Notes: generated by a model from the sequence alone, not told the origin. DNA of 64,000 nucleotides from SZUA-309 sp050185825 (GCA_050185825.1 JBFWZA010000010.1:124001-188000), one strand, 5' to 3'; counted from the stretch's first letter, positions 8,436 to 18,581 are shown. Translations and numbers: made by a program.

Positions 8436-8885
8436 TCAGTCCCCGACCGGTGGCTTGTGGTAGCGCGCCGCCACCTCGTCCTGAAGATGCTGCTCCCTGA
8501 GATCCCGCTCCCTCGCTTCCTCCACCGCGAACCGGTGCACGGCCGAGCCCAGAGCCGTGGTGCGCACGTGCTGGGAGATCCACCGCGCCCGACTGGCTTC
8601 GAAGCCGCTCCTGGCCTTGTCCACGACCCCCTCCTGCAGCCGCACCGCTTCCTTGAGCTTCTCGACGAAGAGATGAGTCTCCGTGAGCTGCATGGCCGTG
8701 ACGCTGCGCCCGCCGGTGCCCGACGCATAGCTCGCCAGATACTCGGTGAGCTCGGCCAGACGGGTTTCCGCCTGGGTGAGCCGCAATCGCTGACGCTCCA
8801 TCTGCACCGCCAGATCCTGCGCCGTGCGGCTCGAGAGCGCCTCGATGGACCGCATCCGCTCGGAGCGGGGCCGGTCGTCAGCCAT
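8436..8885 (-). CDS. fliJ: FliJ, flagellar export ATPase stalk/chaperone-escort protein
   Basis: FliJ inserts into the FliI hexamer and connects it to FlhA. This 149-aa protein is almost entirely charged and helical, with long coiled-coil stretches (LAVQMERQRLRLTQAETRLAELTEYL, then EEARERDLREQHLQDEVAARY), the expected FliJ make-up. Sequence conservation in this family is low, so the call rests on size, coiled coil and position directly after fliI. The start overlaps the fliI stop by 8 nt (ATGGCTGA). It ends the fliE-J run; fliK, which often follows, is not here. Confidence 0.88.
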   Translation of the reverse strand: MADDRPRSERMRSIEALSSRTAQDLAVQMERQRLRLTQAETRLAELTEYLASYASGTGGRSVTAMQLTETHLFVEKLKEAVRLQEGVVDKARSGFEASRARWISQHVRTTALGSAVHRFAVEEARERDLREQHLQDEVAARYHKPPVGD

Positions 8886-10263
8886 CGCCGTCCGCCGGTG
8901 ATTCCGTGAACAGGGCCTCCAGGGCAGCCAGGGATTCGGCCATGCGCGACGGCTGATCCAGCGCCTGCATCAGGAAGGCGCGCAGTCGCGGCCAGAGGCG
9001 AACCGCCCGATCGATCTCCGGATCCGAGCCGGCGCTGTAGGCGCCGACGTTGATGAGGTCCTGGTTCTCCGTGTAGGTCGCGTAGATCTGCCGGTAGGCT
9101 CGGGCGAGCTGCTGGTGGCGGGCGGTGGTGATCTGGTTCATGACCCGGCTGGCGGACGCCTCCACGTCCACCGCCGGGAAGACGCCCGCACCGGCGAGCT
9201 TCCGCGACAGGACGATATGGCCGTCCAGGATCGATCGGGCGGCGTCGGCGACCGGGTCGTTCGCGTCGTCACCCTCGGTGAGCACGGTGTAGATGGCGGT
9301 GATAGAACCCTGACCTGCCGTACCGTTCCCGGCCCGTTCGGTGAGCTCCGGCAGGGCGGCGAACACCGACGGCGGATACCCCTTGGTGACCGGGGGCTCA
9401 CCGATGGCGAGCGCGATCTCCCGCTGGGCCTGAGCGATGCGGGTGAGCGAGTCCATCAGCAGCAGCACATGGCGACCCTGATCCCGGAAGTACTCAGCGA
9501 TGCTGGTGGCGATCAGGGCACCGTGAATGCGCATGAGGGGCGGGTGGTCGGAAGGCGTGGCCACCACCACCGCCCGGGACATGCCCTGCTCACCCAGCGC
9601 GCTGTCCACGAACTCCTGGACTTCCCGGCCGCGCTCGCCGACCAGGCCGACCACCACCACGTCCGCCGAGGTGTGTCGCGTCATCATCCCGAGCAGCACG
9701 CTCTTGCCGACGCCGCTGCCCGCAAACAGCCCCACCCGCTGGCCGCGGCCGAGCGACAGCAGCGCGTTGATGGAGCGCACGCCCACATCCAGAGGCTTGT
9801 CCACCGGCTGCCGTTCGAGCGGATTGATCGGCGTGCCGTGCAGCACCCGCCGCTCGTCGCAGTCGATTCTGCCAAGACCGTCGATGGGCAGCCCGGCGCC
9901 GTCGATGACCCGCCCCAGCAGCGACTCCCCCACGCAGACGGAGGCCGGTTTCAGCCGCGGGATCACCCGCGCATTGCTCACCATGCCGCGGATGTGGCCG
10001 GTGGGCATCAGGAAGATGCGATCGTCGGCGAATCCCACCACCTCCGCATCCACCCGGCTGCCGTCCGGGCGGATGACCTCGCAGTAGGTGCCTATGGGCG
10101 CCTCGCAGCCGACCGCCTCCAGGGTCAGGCCCACCATGCGCCGCAGCGCACCTTCCACCACCAGGCGGCCCGCCTCCTCCACGTGGGATTCGTCCCGGCG
10201 CAGCCTGGCCGCCCACCGTGCGCTGCGCGCCGGTTCGGGAGCAGCGATGCCGACGTCAGCCAT
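8878..10263 (-). CDS. fliI: FliI, flagellar export ATPase
   Basis: FliI is the F1-beta-like ATPase of the flagellar export apparatus. The 461-aa frame starts at the ATG overlapping the fliH stop (MADVGIAAPE); the frame is open further upstream, but only inside fliH. The Walker A AGSGVGKS is at residues 181-188. Walker B (HVLLLMDSLTRIAQAQREIALAIGEPP) and the GSITAIYTVL segment follow, all typical of the family. The length is normal. It is flanked by fliH and fliJ with 8-nt overlaps on both sides. Confidence 0.97.
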   Translation of the reverse strand: MADVGIAAPEPARSARWAARLRRDESHVEEAGRLVVEGALRRMVGLTLEAVGCEAPIGTYCEVIRPDGSRVDAEVVGFADDRIFLMPTGHIRGMVSNARVIPRLKPASVCVGESLLGRVIDGAGLPIDGLGRIDCDERRVLHGTPINPLERQPVDKPLDVGVRSINALLSLGRGQRVGLFAGSGVGKSVLLGMMTRHTSADVVVVGLVGERGREVQEFVDSALGEQGMSRAVVVATPSDHPPLMRIHGALIATSIAEYFRDQGRHVLLLMDSLTRIAQAQREIALAIGEPPVTKGYPPSVFAALPELTERAGNGTAGQGSITAIYTVLTEGDDANDPVADAARSILDGHIVLSRKLAGAGVFPAVDVEASASRVMNQITTARHQQLARAYRQIYATYTENQDLINVGAYSAGSDPEIDRAVRLWPRLRAFLMQALDQPSRMAESLAALEALFTESPADGDG

Positions 10264-10867
10264 CCGCCTCGCGCTCCCCACCCACCAGCGTCGCCAGGAC
10301 CGCTTCCAGACGCTTCTCGATCCGAGCGTCCACCTGGGAAGTGTCCGTGACCACGCGCAGACCACCACGGGTCATCACCGGATCCTCCACCAGGGCCCGG
10401 ATCAGGTTGGTCCCGGTCTCGCCGAAGGCGGTCCGCACCACCGCGGCGTCGTCCGGATGCAGATGCACCTCGATGTTCCGGGCCGCAACCGGCAGCAGCT
10501 CGATCGCTTCCCGCACCACGCCGACGATCTGACCGGGATCGGTCTTGATCTCGCGCCGGATGATCTGCCTGGCGACCCGGATGGCGAGCGAGACGAGCGC
10601 CTGCTCCACCGCCTCGTCGAGCTCCTTGAACGGTTCCGCAAGTCCCTCGAGGCAGCGGTTCAGGGCGGCAGCGAGCGCTGCGAGAGACGCTCGGCCCTCC
10701 GCTCTGCCCGCCTCGTAACCCTGCGCGTAGGCTTCCTCGTAGGCCGTCTGCTGCAGCGCCTCGAGCCGGTCCACGGTCATGGGCGACGCGCTGCCTGACC
10801 GCTTGCCGTCGCCCACGTCCGGCGCCACCCAGCGCTCTGCCGGTTCCCGGAGCATCCGCTCAGACAT
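10256..10867 (-). CDS. fliH: FliH, negative regulator of FliI
   Basis: FliH is the peripheral-stalk-like protein that anchors and inhibits FliI. The 203-aa sequence has a helical middle with closely spaced small residues (AYEEAYAQGYEAGRAEGRASLAAL), which is the glycine-repeat (AxxxGxxxG) feature typical of FliH/YscL. The C-terminal domain follows (VSLAIRVARQIIRREI ... VEVHLHPDD-type strand). The start overlaps fliG by 8 nt and the stop overlaps fliI by 8 nt. Confidence 0.93.
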   Translation of the reverse strand: MSERMLREPAERWVAPDVGDGKRSGSASPMTVDRLEALQQTAYEEAYAQGYEAGRAEGRASLAALAAALNRCLEGLAEPFKELDEAVEQALVSLAIRVARQIIRREIKTDPGQIVGVVREAIELLPVAARNIEVHLHPDDAAVVRTAFGETGTNLIRALVEDPVMTRGGLRVVTDTSQVDARIEKRLEAVLATLVGGEREADG

Positions 10868-11867
10868 ACTCCTCTCCGGAGTCGCCGAGCTGGATCTTGC
10901 CCTCGTCTGCCAGCCGCAGAGCCCGCTCGAGAATGCCCTTCTGCGCCTCTTCCACCTCGGAAAGCCGCACGGGTCCGCGTGCCTCCATGTCCTCCTTCAG
11001 GATCTCTGCCGCCCGGCTGGACATGTTCGAGAGAATCTTGTCCTGGGTGGCGGGGTCGGCGCCTTTCAGGGCGACGCCGAGCTGATCCGAGCTGACCTCC
11101 CTGAGCAGAGCCTGCATGCTGCGGTCGTCGAGATCCGCCAGCGATTCGAAGACGAACATCAGCTCCTGGATTTCCATGCCGAGCTTGTCGTCCACGGACC
11201 GGATCTTCGCGATCACGTCGCTCTCGAACTCTGGCCCCAGCTTGTTGAGGATATCCGCAGCCGCCCGCTTACCGCCGAGACTCTTCGCCAGATCACCCCG
11301 ATTCTGGGCGATCCGCTTCTCCATGATCTCGTCGAGCTCCATGAGCGCCGAGTGCTTGATGCCTTCCAGGTTGGCGATGCGGATCAGCACGTCGCCGTGT
11401 CGCTCTGCCGGCAGACGCTTCAGCACCTGAGCCGCCCGCTCGTGGCTGAGGTGCGAGAGCACCACGGCAACCACCTGCGGATGCTCCTCGCGCAGGAGCT
11501 CCGCCACCAGCCCCGGCTCGGTCCACTTGAGGGTTTCCAGACCCTTGGTGTTTCGCCCCTGGAGGATGCGCTCGATGAACTCGGACGCCCGGTCGGCACC
11601 CAGGGCATTGGACAGCACCGTGCGCAGAAACTGCTGGCTGCCGATGCCGAGGGACGTGTGCTCCTTGATCTCCACCGCGAAGCGCTCGATCACCGCATCC
11701 ACCTGCTCGCGGGTGACGTTGCCGATCTCCGCCATGGCCTGACCGACGTGCTGCACCTCCTGCGGGTTGATGTGACGCAGCACCTCGGAGGCCGCCTCCT
11801 CGCCCAGGGTCATGAGCAGAATGGCAGCCCGGCTCTTGCCCGACAGACCCTCCGCCGGATTACTCAT
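10860..11867 (-). CDS. fliG: FliG, flagellar rotor/switch protein
   Basis: FliG transmits torque: its C-terminal domain contacts PomA/MotA and its N-terminal domain binds FliF. The 335-aa sequence shows the FliG N-domain (KSRAAILLMTLGEEAASEVLRHI), the EHPQ motif in the middle domain (REEHPQVVAVVLSHL), and the charged torque helix at the C-terminal side (FESLADLDDRSMQALLREV) that contains the conserved Asp-Asp and Arg residues. Length and domain order are normal. There are 8-nt overlaps with fliF and fliH. Confidence 0.97.
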   Translation of the reverse strand: MSNPAEGLSGKSRAAILLMTLGEEAASEVLRHINPQEVQHVGQAMAEIGNVTREQVDAVIERFAVEIKEHTSLGIGSQQFLRTVLSNALGADRASEFIERILQGRNTKGLETLKWTEPGLVAELLREEHPQVVAVVLSHLSHERAAQVLKRLPAERHGDVLIRIANLEGIKHSALMELDEIMEKRIAQNRGDLAKSLGGKRAAADILNKLGPEFESDVIAKIRSVDDKLGMEIQELMFVFESLADLDDRSMQALLREVSSDQLGVALKGADPATQDKILSNMSSRAAEILKEDMEARGPVRLSEVEEAQKGILERALRLADEGKIQLGDSGEEYV

Positions 11868-13470
11868 CCGCGGCGACCCAGTCCTTCACCACCTGAGCGA
11901 TCCGCTTGGGATCGTTCGACGCGATGTTGTGGGCGATCTGCAGCGGGTCCTCCCTCGGCATCAGCTGACCATGCGCGTACGCGCCCTGCTCGAGGTTCGG
12001 CAGCGCCGCCAGCGGCGCGGGTGACGGCTGCATCAGCCCCTGCACCAGGGGGCGCAGCACCCAGATCACCAGCGCCAGGATCACCAGCGCGCCGAGACCG
12101 ATCTTGCCGGCGTCCAGCACCCAGGCCTGCTCCCAGAGCGGCGGCGGCGCGGCTTCTTCCGCGGGCGGCGGAGTCTGGAACGGCATGTTGATCAGGTTGA
12201 GGGTGTCGCCGCGTTCCGAGTCGTAGCCCACCGCCTCGCGGATCAGCCCGCCGATCTCGGCGAGCTGCTCGGGGGTGAGCGCAACCGCGTCGCCCTTGCC
12301 CCCCTGCGCAGGCAGGTAGTCCAGCACCACGGCCACCGACAGACGCTCTATCTGTCCCTTGGGCGCGCGCTTGCGGCTGATCGTCCGATCCACCTCGTAG
12401 TTCGTGGTGGCATCCCGGGCGCTGCTGCGCGGCAGCTCCGGTGCCGGCGTCTGAGCTGCGGCCGCGCCTGCCTGCCCGGCTGCCGCCGGCGGCGTGCGGT
12501 TGCCCAGCGCGTTCACCGGCGGCTGGTTGGTGAGTGCACCCGGCACGCCCAGCGCGCCGATGCCACCCGTGGATTCCTGCTGGCTGGTCTGCTCGCTGCG
12601 CACCACCTGGCTGGCGGGGTCGAACCGCTCGGTGGTCTCCTCCATGTCGGTGAAGTCGAGCTGCGCCACCACGCGTGTGCGCGACCGGCCGGGGCCCATG
12701 ATGGGCACGAGCAGCCCGTCGATGTTGTCCGCCAGCGACTGCTCGAGACGCCGCCGGTACTCGAACTGACTGTTGGCCACACCCAGCTCGTCCTCCCCCC
12801 CGTTGGCGGAGAGCAGGCTGCCATTACCGTCGAGCAGGGTGACGTTACCGGCGGCGAGGCCGGGCACGCTCGAGGCTACGAGATGGACGATGGCCCTGGC
12901 CTGACCGGGCTCCAGATCCCGCCCCGGGTAGAGGTGCACCACCACGGATGCCGTCGGATCCTTGCGGTCCCGCAGGAACACGGACTGCTTCGGCAGCCCG
13001 AGCGACACCTGCGCGGACTTCACCGTGTTCAGGCTGCCGATCACCCGTTCCAGCTTGGATTCCAGCGCGTGGGTGTAGAACTTGGTCTCCATGAACTGGC
13101 TGGTGGCGTAACCCTGGCCGTCGTAGAGGTTCTCCAGCGTCACCCCCCGGCTGCGGGGCAGACCCTGGCCGGCGAGCAGCAGCTGCGCCTGGTTCGCCTT
13201 GGCCGCATCCACCAGCAGCGCGCCGCTGCTGCCGTCCACCTGGTAGGTGATGCCGGCCGTCTCCAGAACCGAAGACACGGACCCGACTTCCGCGGGATCC
13301 AGTCCCGGATACAGGACCCGATAGCTCGGTCCCTGGGACCAGAGCGCGATGGCCACTCCCGCGGCCACCGCCGCTGCCAGGCCGAGCAGCAGCAGCAGCT
13401 GGCGCAACCCCGGGATGCTGGTGAGCGAGGCAGAAGCTGCCGGCGGGGGTCTGCGATCCGCTTCAGCCAT
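11860..13470 (-). CDS. fliF: FliF, MS-ring protein
   Basis: FliF forms the MS ring of the basal body. The 536-aa protein has a first membrane helix (about residues 23-45), the YscJ/FliF ring-building motifs (YRVLYPGLDPAEVGSV, then RVIGSLNTVKSAQVSLGLP and DPTASVVVHL), and a long low-complexity Ala/Pro/Gln region around 285-350. A second membrane helix lies near 445-470 (IGLGALVILALVIWVL), followed by a cytoplasmic tail for FliG binding. It ends in an 8-nt overlap with fliG. A 57-nt gap separates it from fliE, with no obvious promoter. Confidence 0.97.
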   Translation of the reverse strand: MAEADRRPPPAASASLTSIPGLRQLLLLLGLAAAVAAGVAIALWSQGPSYRVLYPGLDPAEVGSVSSVLETAGITYQVDGSSGALLVDAAKANQAQLLLAGQGLPRSRGVTLENLYDGQGYATSQFMETKFYTHALESKLERVIGSLNTVKSAQVSLGLPKQSVFLRDRKDPTASVVVHLYPGRDLEPGQARAIVHLVASSVPGLAAGNVTLLDGNGSLLSANGGEDELGVANSQFEYRRRLEQSLADNIDGLLVPIMGPGRSRTRVVAQLDFTDMEETTERFDPASQVVRSEQTSQQESTGGIGALGVPGALTNQPPVNALGNRTPPAAAGQAGAAAAQTPAPELPRSSARDATTNYEVDRTISRKRAPKGQIERLSVAVVLDYLPAQGGKGDAVALTPEQLAEIGGLIREAVGYDSERGDTLNLINMPFQTPPPAEEAAPPPLWEQAWVLDAGKIGLGALVILALVIWVLRPLVQGLMQPSPAPLAALPNLEQGAYAHGQLMPREDPLQIAHNIASNDPKRIAQVVKDWVAADE

Positions 13471-13527
13471 CCAGGTAAGCCTCGTCCCGGGAAACAGGAG
13501 CCTGATTGCTCATCGGTGTGTCCGCTC

Positions 13528-13854
13528 TCATACGGGCATGTTCATGATTTCCTGATAGGCGTTGACCAGCTTGTTTCGCACCTCGGTCATCGCCTGAAAG
13601 GAAAGGCTGGCCTTCTGCAGGGAAATCATCACCTCCGCCAGATCCACGTCGGCCGTGCCCGCTTCGAACGCTGCGGCCAGCTCGGTCGCCCGCTGCTGGG
13701 CGGAGTTGACGGAGTCGATGGAGCTGCCGAGCACGTCGGCAAAACTCGTCTTCGGCTCTGTTCCCGTGGCGACCGGCGGCGTGGGGGAAGAACCCGCCTG
13801 CGCCGCCAGGGAGCGCATCTGGGCGAGCAGACCGCTGACATCGATTTCACCCAT
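13528..13854 (-). CDS. fliE: FliE, MS ring-rod junction protein
   Basis: FliE joins the MS ring to the rod and is needed for rod export. The 108-aa length is standard. The C-terminal half, ADVDLAEVMISLQKASLSFQAMTEVRNKLVNAYQEIMNMPV, is the highly conserved FliE signature. A 16-nt gap follows the flrC stop, with a GGAG-type ribosome-binding site (minus strand, near 13862). I found no convincing sigma-54 box for fliE, so it may be read through from flrBC. Confidence 0.96.
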   Translation of the reverse strand: MGEIDVSGLLAQMRSLAAQAGSSPTPPVATGTEPKTSFADVLGSSIDSVNSAQQRATELAAAFEAGTADVDLAEVMISLQKASLSFQAMTEVRNKLVNAYQEIMNMPV

Positions 13855-13870
13855 GTGTTTCTCCTTCCGC

Positions 13871-15259
13871 TCAGGCGGTGCCGGCCGCTTCTGACCGACG
13901 GATGAGCCGTTCGCCCGGGATCTCCACGCCTTCCTCCCTGAGCCTGGCCAGCTTGTGCCTCAGGGTTCGAGGGCTGATGCCCAGCCGGGACGCGGCCGCT
14001 TCCCGGCTGCCACCACCGCTCTTCAGCGCATCGAAGATGATCTCCCGCTCCCTGGCCTTCAGGTCTTCTTCCAGGCTGCCGATACCGGCGGCCTCCTCCG
14101 TCTGCACCTCCCTCTGGTGGCTGACAGGCAGGTCCACGGAGACCACCCGATGCGGCTCGTTCTCGAACAGCAGGTGTGCCACCTCGATTCGACCGCCGCC
14201 GGCCAGCACCATGGCCCGCTGCACCAGGTTCTCGAGCTCGCGGACATTACCCGGCCAGTGGTATGCCAGCAGGCGGCCGCGCGCCTCTTCCGAGAGCCCG
14301 ACACCGCCACCCTGGCTGGACAGCGTACGCTCCACCAGCGGCAGCACGTCACCCGGCCGCTCGCGCAGCGGCGGCAGGCACAGGGGCAGCACGTTCAGCC
14401 GGTAGAACAGGTCCTCGCGGAACCGGCCCTCCCGGACCTCGTCGCGCAGCTCACGATTGGTGGTGGCCAGCACCCGAACGTCGAGCGCGATCGTCCTGCG
14501 TCCGCCGAGTCGTTCCACCTCACGCTCCTGCAGAACCCGCAGCAGCTTCGCCTGCAGCGCGGGGCCCATCTCGGAAATCTCGTCGAGCAGCAGGGTGCCG
14601 CCCTGGGCCTGCTCGAACTTGCCCGCGTGGCTGGCATGGGCGCCGGTGAAGGCGCCTTTCTCGTAGCCGAACAGCACGGCCTCCAGCATGTTCTCCGGAA
14701 TGGCCGCGCAGTTGATGGCGATGAACGGCGCATCACGTCGGGTGGAGTGGGCATGGATGTAGCGCGCGTAGACTTCCTTGCCGGTGCCGCTCTCTCCGGA
14801 GATCAGCACGGTCAGGTCGTTGTCTGCCAGCCGCCGGGCCAGGTCGAGCACCTCCACCGACCGCGGGTCTGCTGCCACCACCGCCGACGAGTCGTGCGTG
14901 GGCAGGTAGCGGCGCACCATCTCGATGAGCGTCGGCCCCTCGAACGGCTTCGCCAGGTAGTCATGGGCACCGCGCTGCATGGCTTCCACGGCCTGGCGGA
15001 TGGAGCCGTAAGCCGTCATCAGCACCACGGGGATCTCCGGGTGCCCCTCGCGCAGCCGCTCGAGCAGCTCCAGACCGTCCATGGGGCGCATCTGCACGTC
15101 GCTGACCACCAGTCCGACCGGTTCCAAGTCGAGGACGTCGAGCGCCTGGCGGCCGTCGGCGGCCGTCGCCACCACGTAGCCGGCGCGAACCAGGGTTTCC
15201 TGCAGCGCCTCGCGAAGGGCGGCGTCGTCCTCGACCACGAGAATGGATCGCTCGCTCAT
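13871..15259 (-). CDS. flrC: FlrC/FleR, sigma-54-dependent response regulator
   Basis: This is an NtrC-family activator that turns on class III (hook, rod and ring) flagellar genes with sigma-54. The start is the ATG overlapping the flrB stop (MSERSILVVEDD); the open frame upstream of it lies within flrB. A receiver domain (1-120) has its phospho-acceptor Asp54 (VVSDVQM) and the VAKPF-like Lys (YLAKPF). The AAA+ domain has Walker A GESGTGKE at 155-162 and the sigma-54-contacting GAFTGA at 202-207. A Fis-type helix-turn-helix lies at the C-terminus (REAAASRLGISPRTLRHKLARLREEG). The length is 462 aa. Confidence 0.95.
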   Translation of the reverse strand: MSERSILVVEDDAALREALQETLVRAGYVVATAADGRQALDVLDLEPVGLVVSDVQMRPMDGLELLERLREGHPEIPVVLMTAYGSIRQAVEAMQRGAHDYLAKPFEGPTLIEMVRRYLPTHDSSAVVAADPRSVEVLDLARRLADNDLTVLISGESGTGKEVYARYIHAHSTRRDAPFIAINCAAIPENMLEAVLFGYEKGAFTGAHASHAGKFEQAQGGTLLLDEISEMGPALQAKLLRVLQEREVERLGGRRTIALDVRVLATTNRELRDEVREGRFREDLFYRLNVLPLCLPPLRERPGDVLPLVERTLSSQGGGVGLSEEARGRLLAYHWPGNVRELENLVQRAMVLAGGGRIEVAHLLFENEPHRVVSVDLPVSHQREVQTEEAAGIGSLEEDLKAREREIIFDALKSGGGSREAAASRLGISPRTLRHKLARLREEGVEIPGERLIRRSEAAGTA

Positions 15260-16491
15260 GGCATCACCTCCAGCATGTCGGCCGCGCTGCCGGATTCGAG
15301 CGGCAGGCTCAGGCTGAATCGGGCGCCGCCAGCGCAGGCGCGCTCGCAACCCACCGTGCCGCCGAAGGCCTCGGCGACGGAGCGCACCACCGCCAGGCCC
15401 AGGCCAGTGCCGCCGCTGCGTGTGGTGAAGAACGGCTCGAATATCCGCCCGGCGATGTCCTCGGCGATTCCGGGGCCATCGTCGGTGACGGTCAGCTGCA
15501 GCCGATCGCCTGCCACGCAGGCGCCGACCTCCACGTTGCCCGCGCCCCACTCGATGGCGTTGCTGATCAGGTTGACCAGCGCGCCGACGACCATGTCCGG
15601 GTTGACCACGACCGCGGCTTCCGCGTCCGCATCCTCCGCCGTGACCGAGAGCGACGCCTGAAACCTGGGGTCCAGCGCCCCCACCGCACGACAGATCAGA
15701 TCCCTCGCCGAGATCCGCTCGAGCTCGCCGACGCTGCCCTTGGCGAACATCAGCATGTCGTTGACCAGACTCTCGAGATGCCGCAGGCGTTCGAGAATCC
15801 GTTGTGCCCCGCGGCGGGTGGCCTCGTCGGCAGCCGTCGACAACCCGGAGGCGAAGAGCATGGCGGAGGCCACCGGGGTGCGGATCTGATGCGCGAGCCG
15901 CGCCGCCATCTCGCCCATCTCGGAGAGCCGCTGGTTTCTCGCCAGGCGTTCCTGCAGCTCGTGGATCCGGGTGACCTCGGTGAGCACGATCACGCAGGCG
16001 CCGCCGCCCAGCTCGCGCCGGGTCAGGGTGATACGTCGCCGCCGCTCCAGCACCACCTCGCCGGAGGCGTGGGTGCCCACCAGGTTGTGGCGGATCACCG
16101 CCTGCCAGTGGGCGCCCACCTTGAGCCCTTCCAGCATGCGCAGAGCCGCGGGATTGGCTTCTTCCACCCGGCCCTGGGCGCCGAGCAGCACGACGCCCAC
16201 CGGCAGCTCTGCCATGAGCCCGGCCATCCGCTCGAGAACGCGCTCCTTCTCTGCCCGCTGAATCTCCCGCTCCTGGCGGGCCTCGCGGAGCTCCTCGTCC
16301 AGCGAGGCGACCTTGCCCTGCAGATCGCCGTAGGCTTCTTCCAGCCGGACGGAAAGGTGGTTGAACAGGTGGAAGGCGGCTTCCAGATCCTGGTGATCCG
16401 TTCGCTCACCGGCGTCGGTACGCCGCGCGGCAGGCGGCAGAGGCACCGCTCCCGCTGAGCGGACGGCGGCACCGGGCATGGGATTGGCCAA
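15256..16491 (-). CDS. flrB: FlrB/FleS, cytoplasmic sensor histidine kinase
   Basis: FlrB phosphorylates FlrC. The 411-aa protein lacks membrane segments, as expected for FleS/FlrB. A coiled coil (about 45-92) is followed by a PAS domain (about 92-180, LPVGVVLLGAQGRVEEANPAALRML). The H-box MGEMAARLAHQIRTP carries His201, and the HATPase_c domain shows the N box (VNLISNAIEWG), DDGPGIAEDIAGRIFEPFFTTRSGGTGLGLAV and a closing beta strand. It is followed by flrC with a 4-nt overlap. A sigma-54 box lies 39 nt upstream of its start. Confidence 0.94.
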   Translation of the reverse strand: MANPMPGAAVRSAGAVPLPPAARRTDAGERTDHQDLEAAFHLFNHLSVRLEEAYGDLQGKVASLDEELREARQEREIQRAEKERVLERMAGLMAELPVGVVLLGAQGRVEEANPAALRMLEGLKVGAHWQAVIRHNLVGTHASGEVVLERRRRITLTRRELGGGACVIVLTEVTRIHELQERLARNQRLSEMGEMAARLAHQIRTPVASAMLFASGLSTAADEATRRGAQRILERLRHLESLVNDMLMFAKGSVGELERISARDLICRAVGALDPRFQASLSVTAEDADAEAAVVVNPDMVVGALVNLISNAIEWGAGNVEVGACVAGDRLQLTVTDDGPGIAEDIAGRIFEPFFTTRSGGTGLGLAVVRSVAEAFGGTVGCERACAGGARFSLSLPLESGSAADMLEVMP

Positions 16492-16529
16492 GTCGTCTCT
16501 CCAGGTTGCAAACCCGTCTGGCGAATCCA

Positions 16530-16545
16530 GGCAAAAAACATGCCG
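16530..16545 (-). promoter_or_regulatory. Sigma-54 promoter for flrBC
   Basis: On the minus strand the sequence reads CGGCAT-GTTTT-TTGCC. The GG and GC dinucleotides are exactly 10 nt apart, as required for sigma-54 (consensus TGGCAC-N5-TTGC). It lies 39 nt upstream of the flrB start, in the 186-nt gap after flrA. In Vibrio and Pseudomonas flrBC/fleSR are class II genes activated by FlrA/FleQ through sigma-54, so the position fits. Confidence 0.7.
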
Positions 16546-16677
16546 GAATACCCGAGGCCTTATTTTTCAGAGGGTTACGCGATTTGCCCGGGGCGGTTGA
16601 GGGACCGGAGTCAACAATCCGACGCTCCGGGCGCGGGAAACCGGACGCCTGTGTCCGGCCGTCCCCGGCCCGGCCGG

Positions 16678-18030
<1,353 letters not shown>

Positions 18031-18177
18031 TGCGGCACTCCTGTCCAGTTAACACCGACCGTGCCGCTGCGTGCAGACGCGAGCAGGCACGACTCTCCGG
18101 GGTGCCTCCCTAGATCAATCCCTGTGTCGTTCCCGCTGGATTCTGTCCGGATTCTTGTTACAGCGCGCTACCGTCTT

Positions 18178-18224
18178 CTATAGCGCTTCTTTCTATAGCG
18201 CTATAGCGCTATAGCGCTATAGCG
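18178..18224. repeat. CTATAGCG octamer array upstream of flrA
   Basis: Four perfect tandem copies of the 8-mer CTATAGCG occupy 18193-18224. A fifth identical copy is at 18178-18185, separated by a short pyrimidine spacer. Because CTATAG and AGCGCT are each self-complementary, the array can fold or slip readily. It lies 148-194 nt upstream of the flrA start. Confidence 0.9.
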
Positions 18225-18297
18225 CTTTGCTGGACCCGGACTTTGTTGTGCCCGGCACCGGGTTCGAAATCCCCTGCCGGATTATTACCTGCTCTTT

Positions 18298-18335
18298 TAT
18301 TCACCTCGTATTCACCTCGGTTTCTATTCACCTCG
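18298..18335. repeat. Three direct copies of TATTCACCTCG
   Basis: The 11-mer TATTCACCTCG occurs at 18298-18308, 18309-18319 and 18325-18335. The first two are directly adjacent and the third follows after 5 nt. It lies between the octamer array and the marR-like gene. No function is known; it could be a set of binding sites or a by-product of replication slippage. Confidence 0.85.
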
Positions 18336-18459
18336 GTTCGTCCCTGTGCGCAGGCCGAGTCAAGGTAGGCGGCCTTCGGGGTCGTTGGCAAGATTAGTTT
18401 CATATTCGGAACTATTTTGCGGTTGCCGGAAACAGATGCGCCCAATCTGTGAGGAATCC

Positions 18460-18476
18460 GATATCGAATTGATATC
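18460..18476. promoter_or_regulatory. Inverted repeat GATATC-GAATT-GATATC, possible operator
   Basis: Two GATATC half-sites flank a 5-nt centre, about 105 nt upstream of the GTG of the MarR-type gene. The size (17 nt) suits a MarR dimer operator, so autoregulation is a reasonable guess, but the AT-rich context also makes chance palindromes more likely. Confidence 0.3.
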
Positions 18477-18581
18477 ACTCGAAAAAAATAGATGCGTAAG
18501 ACAGAGAAGGCTGGTGCATTTAATCACTGCCCGGCAAAAATCGATTTGCTACGATGACAACTCTTCTGCCTGGACCGACCC

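Larger units (their letters stand above)
18031..18581 (+). other. Intergenic segment of 551 nt between divergent flrA and marR, AT-richer than its surroundings
   Basis: No convincing gene is present. The short open frames here (for example 18209-18478 minus) have no family features and no ribosome-binding site. The part from about 18240 to 18580 is clearly AT-richer than its neighbours and holds short homopolymer runs. It contains two tandem or clustered short-repeat families and one inverted repeat, listed separately. It must also contain the promoters of flrA and the MarR gene, but I see no strong sigma-70 boxes I could defend. Confidence 0.7.

Noticed and set aside
13868..13883. Sigma-54-like sequence at the fliE start (minus strand, cGGCAC...GAGC)
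   Set aside because: Spacing is right, but it would start transcription only about 3 nt before the fliE ATG and the -12 element matches poorly.
18250..18282. tRNA T-arm-like sequence (GGGTTCGAAATCCC) upstream of the MarR-type gene
   Set aside because: No D-arm, anticodon arm or acceptor stem can be found in the preceding 60 nt; at best a remnant of an attachment site, which I cannot support.
18209..18478. Possible 89-aa minus-strand protein in the AT-rich gap
   Set aside because: It overlaps two repeat arrays, lacks a ribosome-binding site and shows no domain or plausible composition.
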